The notes under the pieces are model-generated. The model was not told the origin of the DNA. It saw nothing but the letters and a program-made list of their open reading frames with translations, and did not search any database. Shown in pieces: positions 60,555 to 64,000 of a stretch of 64,000 nt of DNA (positions are counted from its first letter, which is position 1; the number at the start of each line of letters is the position of its first letter). Made by a program: the position numbers and the translations under genes. The stretch is from CAZQVA01 sp964596685 (GTDB lineage: Bacteria; Chlamydiota; Chlamydiia; Chlamydiales; VFKH01): positions 121,726 to 185,725 of the forward strand of contig CAZQVA010000001.1 of assembly GCA_964596685.1 (NCBI GenBank). Reading direction: 5' to 3'.

Positions 60555-63164
60555 GTGATAAAGTCGCTGATTTATCGGATCTTCAATCTGTATCCAGGAG
60601 AAGCCAGGACTGTCTCTCTTTTCTGCTGCCTTGCCTTCATCTGGGCAGTGGCAGCCTATTGCGGCGTCACGCTATCAGATGGTTTTTTTCTTCAGCATGT
60701 TAGCGTCGAATATCTCCCCTATACCTTTCTTTGCACATCGATCGGCCTCTTTGTCTTTGCCTTCATCTCCCTTAAAACCTTCCACCTCTTCTCCGTACGC
60801 ACGACCTATACGCTGATCCTGACAATGGCCATCATCGGCTATGGCACCTTTTTTGCACTCTATCCCTTTTTTGAAACCTCTCCACTTTTCTGGGGTGCCT
60901 TTAAAGTCTTTTGTAACTTATTTCTCATTCTACTCACGAGTGGATTTTGGGCCTTTCTAGATCAATACTTTCACCTGCAACACGCCAAACGCCTCTATGC
61001 CCTTTTTAATGCCGCATTCTTCTTAGGGAACATGTGCGGATCTTTACTGATTGTGGTAGGACTCTCCCCATTAGGCGCCACAGGATTATTGGCTATTGTG
61101 ATCGCCTTGCTCATTACAGCCACCTTCTGGATGTGGCATGTATCGAGAAAAATGCGCCCTACTCTAACGGCAGAAGAGAGCCCCGATGAAGAACAAGGTC
61201 CTAGATTATCCCTTGTCCAATCAGTAAAAAAATTTCTCACCTCTCCCTTTGCCCTCTTATTGATGACGAGTTACCTGCTCATTCAGTTGATGAATGTAAC
61301 GTGCGAATATACTTACATGGAGAATTTTGGCGAGCTCTTCGGCAATAGCGATTCCAATGAACTCACCATCTTTTTGAGTACATGTACGACATTTGTTTCC
61401 CTCGCTAACGTGATTTTTGGGTGCTTTTTTTACAGCAGGTTAGTGTGGCGTATTGGCATCAATAACATGGTGCTGATCTCTCCTTTGTTCTTTTTTGCAA
61501 CATTTTTTGGATGGAATTTTTCCAACTCACTGATCTTTGCTGTTTTGGGGATCGTTGTCGTAGAAGGGATCTCATACCTTATCGATGAAAACACTTCACA
61601 CCTATTGCTGAATGCAGTCCCCCCTCAACTGAAACGCCGCACTAGACTGATGATTGACTCCCTTTTTGAACCACTTGGGATGTTATTGGGAGTCGTCGGA
61701 TTTCTTCTTTTCGACACAAAAATTTTTGGCCTTTTCTTAACCCTTGTCAGTTTATGGGTCGTATGGCAATTGCGACAACGCTACCGCAGGGCAGTATTGC
61801 ATAATTTAATGGAGAATACTCTCTCCAATATTCCCGTAGGCAGACGCTTGGCTACCCTCTCTAAAAAAGAGCTTAAAGGCGTCCAAATGACTTTGCTATC
61901 CATGCTACGACAGGACGAACCCTCTCACTTATTCGCTATAGAAATGCTTCTTGCATTCAATGACAAAAGCTTGCTCTTCGCCATTTTGCGCCACACGCAC
62001 ACCTTAAGTCTGAAAAGTAAGCGTATTGTTTTTGATCTGCTGGAAAAAAGTATTTTTAGCGCGCATCCACAAACAATGGAACACCTCCAAAGGTGGCGCA
62101 CACAACTGCCACCTGGCGGACTCAAGCAGTCTATTGAAAGATATTTTGTGAGATTGGGCAAAAAACCTTTGCCATTGTCAGAAGGTACACAAATCTCTTT
62201 TCTTGAGGAGCAATGTCTGAAAATTGCCGCACTCTCGCAAGTGCGACCAACAAAAGAGGCTCTTCTTCAACTGCTGCCATTTTTAGAGCATGCACACCCA
62301 AAAATCGTTATCCAAACATTGAAAAGTGCTGCTTGCGTCTTGCGTCCTCACACACGTCACTGGATTCTCCCTATCTGCGATCTATTGAGAGAGACCAATT
62401 TTCACGAAATCCGTATGCAATGCCTTCATGCGCTTGATCAAATTCGTGGCCACGAAACCATTGACGCTCTTTTCCGTTCTGGGCTCCACTTAAGGCCAAA
62501 TGAACGCCTCTACATGGAGTCGATGATCGCATCCTGGGGACAACAAGCTGTAGAACCCTTGGTGGCGATTCTTACGAATCACGATCACCCCTCTAAAGTA
62601 CGTTTGTCAGCAGCAAGGGCCTTGAAAAACATTCGCGGTAAAAATTTACAATTTGTCTTATCAAAATTAGTGCCGGAATTGTTGCAAGATGCTATTTGCT
62701 ACTATCGTCACACTACTTCAGAGTGTTTTGTCGAACCTGAACACAGTGTATTATTAAAAGAAGCTCTACAGGCCGCTTTTGATGAGCGAATCGATCTTGT
62801 TGTACAATTACAAGCCATTAAAGCCCACATTGAAGAAAGTCCTTGGTTAAGTCACGCATTACATAGTAAAAATAATAAAATCCGCGCAGACGCATTAGAA
62901 ATGATTGAAAAAACGAGCGATGCGCACCAGATGCGCTCCTTGCGGCCTCTTATTGATGAAAGACCCTTTGCTGAAAAAATGAATTTCTGCGCACAACGAC
63001 AACCGTTACTCCCTCTTAAACTTTTATTAGAAAGAATGCAAAAATGTGCCGCTCCCAGCGTACAAGCAATATGTATGCGTCTGCACGAAGAATGCACCCT
63101 TTATACAACTCTACAGGAGAATAACAACCCTCTTACAGATAATGAGGTCTTATCATGTCCATAA
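60555..63164 (+). CDS. NTT-like nucleotide transporter with HEAT-like C-terminal extension
   Basis: GTG 60555 has GAGGG nine bases upstream. An in-frame start at 60501 has none. The product is about 869 aa. The N-terminal part (to about 420) is a 12-helix NTT/MFS-type carrier (LYPGEARTVSLFCCLAFIWAVAAYCGVTLSDGFFL). The C-terminal half is helical with repeats of HEAT type (ALLQLLPFLEHAHPKIVIQTLKSAACVL, RLSAARALKNIRGKN). The family is called Npt1/Npt2-like. It differs from the smaller transporter at 20717. A cNMP-binding-fold protein is coupled behind it. Substrate unknown. Confidence 0.8.
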   Translation: MIKSLIYRIFNLYPGEARTVSLFCCLAFIWAVAAYCGVTLSDGFFLQHVSVEYLPYTFLCTSIGLFVFAFISLKTFHLFSVRTTYTLILTMAIIGYGTFFALYPFFETSPLFWGAFKVFCNLFLILLTSGFWAFLDQYFHLQHAKRLYALFNAAFFLGNMCGSLLIVVGLSPLGATGLLAIVIALLITATFWMWHVSRKMRPTLTAEESPDEEQGPRLSLVQSVKKFLTSPFALLLMTSYLLIQLMNVTCEYTYMENFGELFGNSDSNELTIFLSTCTTFVSLANVIFGCFFYSRLVWRIGINNMVLISPLFFFATFFGWNFSNSLIFAVLGIVVVEGISYLIDENTSHLLLNAVPPQLKRRTRLMIDSLFEPLGMLLGVVGFLLFDTKIFGLFLTLVSLWVVWQLRQRYRRAVLHNLMENTLSNIPVGRRLATLSKKELKGVQMTLLSMLRQDEPSHLFAIEMLLAFNDKSLLFAILRHTHTLSLKSKRIVFDLLEKSIFSAHPQTMEHLQRWRTQLPPGGLKQSIERYFVRLGKKPLPLSEGTQISFLEEQCLKIAALSQVRPTKEALLQLLPFLEHAHPKIVIQTLKSAACVLRPHTRHWILPICDLLRETNFHEIRMQCLHALDQIRGHETIDALFRSGLHLRPNERLYMESMIASWGQQAVEPLVAILTNHDHPSKVRLSAARALKNIRGKNLQFVLSKLVPELLQDAICYYRHTTSECFVEPEHSVLLKEALQAAFDERIDLVVQLQAIKAHIEESPWLSHALHSKNNKIRADALEMIEKTSDAHQMRSLRPLIDERPFAEKMNFCAQRQPLLPLKLLLERMQKCAAPSVQAICMRLHEECTLYTTLQENNNPLTDNEVLSCP

Positions 63165-63583
63165 AAAATACGCTCGACACCGCTCTTTTTTTAAAAAGAC
63201 AAACGCTCCTTGCTGATCTGTCATTGGACCTTTTGTTAGCTATCGCAGAAAAAGCTCATTCCTTGGAAATCAAAGAAGGCGATGTCCTCTTTCAACCCGA
63301 CCAAGAGGCTCACAAGATGTATTTTATCCTCGAGGGCGGCGTGCGCGTTGAAGACCGCGACCATCAACTACTCGGCCTACTTTATGCAGGAGAGTGCTTT
63401 GGAGAGGAATCTCTCTTTAGTGACACCAATCGAGGTTATTGGGCTATTGCGGAAACTGATACCACTCTGCTCGTTCTTCTGAAATCGCACCTCATGACAT
63501 TGATCGCTGAAACGCCCACAATTGCACTTCATTTTCTCCACCTATACACCTCTCAGCACCCATTCAGAACACGAACTCTTTAA
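63155..63583 (+). CDS. Cyclic-nucleotide-binding-fold protein
   Basis: The product is 142 aa and overlaps the transporter gene by 10 bases. One cNMP-binding beta-barrel (LEIKEGDVLFQPDQEAHKMYFILEGGVRV, then LYAGECFGEESLFS with the phosphate-binding cassette at FGEESLF). The conserved Arg of the cassette, RxA, is not seen, so cAMP binding is doubtful. In other bacteria the same domain is fused behind NTT-HEAT transporters. Here the two are separate but coupled, so it probably acts as a regulatory or structural subunit of the transporter. Confidence 0.78.
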   Translation: MSIKNTLDTALFLKRQTLLADLSLDLLLAIAEKAHSLEIKEGDVLFQPDQEAHKMYFILEGGVRVEDRDHQLLGLLYAGECFGEESLFSDTNRGYWAIAETDTTLLVLLKSHLMTLIAETPTIALHFLHLYTSQHPFRTRTL

Positions 63584-63762
63584 AGAAACACCCTTTCAGC
63601 TAGCGAAGGCTACTTTAGAAAAATCCTGGAAAAATCTAAAGTGGACTTTAGGATTTTCCCATGACTATCAAGCGTTTTTATCCCCTGCACCTGAAAAACC
63701 CATCCGTTCACGGCTGGGATGTAAAGGTGCTAAAGCCATCTTTCACGCAGTGATTGGTGGCT
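63584..63762. other. No convincing gene
   Basis: Downstream of the cNMP-fold gene a plus-strand frame (63522-63848) is open, but it has no plausible start or ribosome-binding site and overlaps the real genes on both sides. I treat this stretch as intergenic or as decayed sequence. Confidence 0.4.
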
Positions 63763-64000
63763 TTACTCTTTTCGTTTACCCTGGTTCTCGATGTAGTCCT
63801 TTAAGGTATCTAGCAGGACACCACCGCAACTGCCCGCAAAGTGACTAGGAGACCTAAATGTTGCCCCCATAAGGCTTTTTGCACACTCAGATAGCCTTTT
63901 TTGCGAATTAACCGTGATGACACGTCCTTGAGGGAATTGACCAACAATGTACATGGAGTAGAAATACACAATTTCTGCCCCGACGAATATCGTTTGACAA
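63763..64000 (-). CDS. Hypothetical protein, C-terminal part (5' end outside window)
   Basis: The minus-strand frame is open to the window edge and encodes about 78 residues (FVGAEIVYFYSMYIVGQFPQ, then NSQKRLSECAKSLMGATFRS, SCGGVLLDTLKDYIENQGKR). It is compositionally like a conserved soluble protein. I do not recognise it. The gene continues beyond base 64000. Confidence 0.55.
   Translation of the reverse strand, partial: CQTIFVGAEIVYFYSMYIVGQFPQGRVITVNSQKRLSECAKSLMGATFRSPSHFAGSCGGVLLDTLKDYIENQGKRKE

Noticed and set aside
63522..63848. 108-aa plus-strand open frame
   Set aside because: TTG start without a ribosome-binding site, and it overlaps the cNMP-fold gene and the partial minus-strand gene.

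Overview
The window reads as chromosome of a member of the Chlamydiota, most likely an amoeba-associated (Parachlamydiales-type) lineage. The indicators are a nucleotide transporter of the NTT (ADP/ATP translocase) family, a second NTT-like transporter carrying a long C-terminal extension, tandem IncA-like proteins with a bilobed hydrophobic domain and coiled coils, an LcrH/SycD-type secretion chaperone, a leucine dehydrogenase, and a set of eukaryote-like proteins (SET domain, leucine-rich repeats, eukaryotic-type tryptophanyl-tRNA synthetase). Coding density is high. Many operons are joined by ATGA or TGATG stop/start overlaps. I saw no rRNA, no convincing tRNA, no CRISPR array and no phage.

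Layout. 1-3.4 kb: the end of a LolD-type ABC ATPase gene, a protein with a CX5R phosphatase signature, an LcrH-like chaperone and a glycine-rich hydrophobic partner. 3.5-5.4 kb (minus strand): a secreted Trp- and Pro-rich repeat protein. 5.5-10.4 kb: der, serS, recA and a glycosyltransferase. 10.4-16.9 kb: a decayed winged-helix fragment, a membrane protein coupled to an ADP-forming acyl-CoA synthetase, ldh, an RMD1-like protein, yidD and a small unknown. 16.9-22.2 kb (minus strand): a PfkB kinase with a carbohydrate-binding-like protein, an Inc-like membrane protein, tsaD and an NTT transporter. 22.5-29.5 kb: an alcohol dehydrogenase, an OprB-type porin, and a coupled chain from mutY through two GspL/GspM-like proteins to a YwqK-repeat lipoprotein. 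29.5-37.7 kb: an HlyD/ABC/ABC-2/ABC-2 exporter whose likely outer-membrane factor is separated from it by an AAA/DUF4143 gene and a MITE copy. 37.8-41.3 kb: hicAB and the tandem IncA-like genes. 41.3-50.8 kb: rhodanese, dnaN, a thioesterase-fold protein, eukaryotic-type trpS, alaS and mfd. 50.9-64 kb: a SET-domain protein, an LRR protein, a copper-type P-ATPase with a GAF/HD-GYP protein, tlyA, a barrel protein, trxB, the NTT-like transporter with a cNMP-binding-fold partner, and one cut gene.

The intergenic DNA is unusually informative. Three full copies (about 164 bp) and three end fragments of one palindromic MITE family are present, with short target duplications and matched changes in the two arms. 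A second repeat of about 230-250 bp carries a CACAGAG hairpin. One of its two copies supplies the stop codon of tlyA. A TTTTGCAAAA-centred palindrome brackets a small gene. Two regulatory structures stand out: a perfect 13-bp inverted repeat that encloses the ribosome-binding site and start codon of the exporter's first gene, and a perfect 18-bp palindrome in the promoter spacer of hicAB.

All family calls come from reading motifs by eye. No database search was run.
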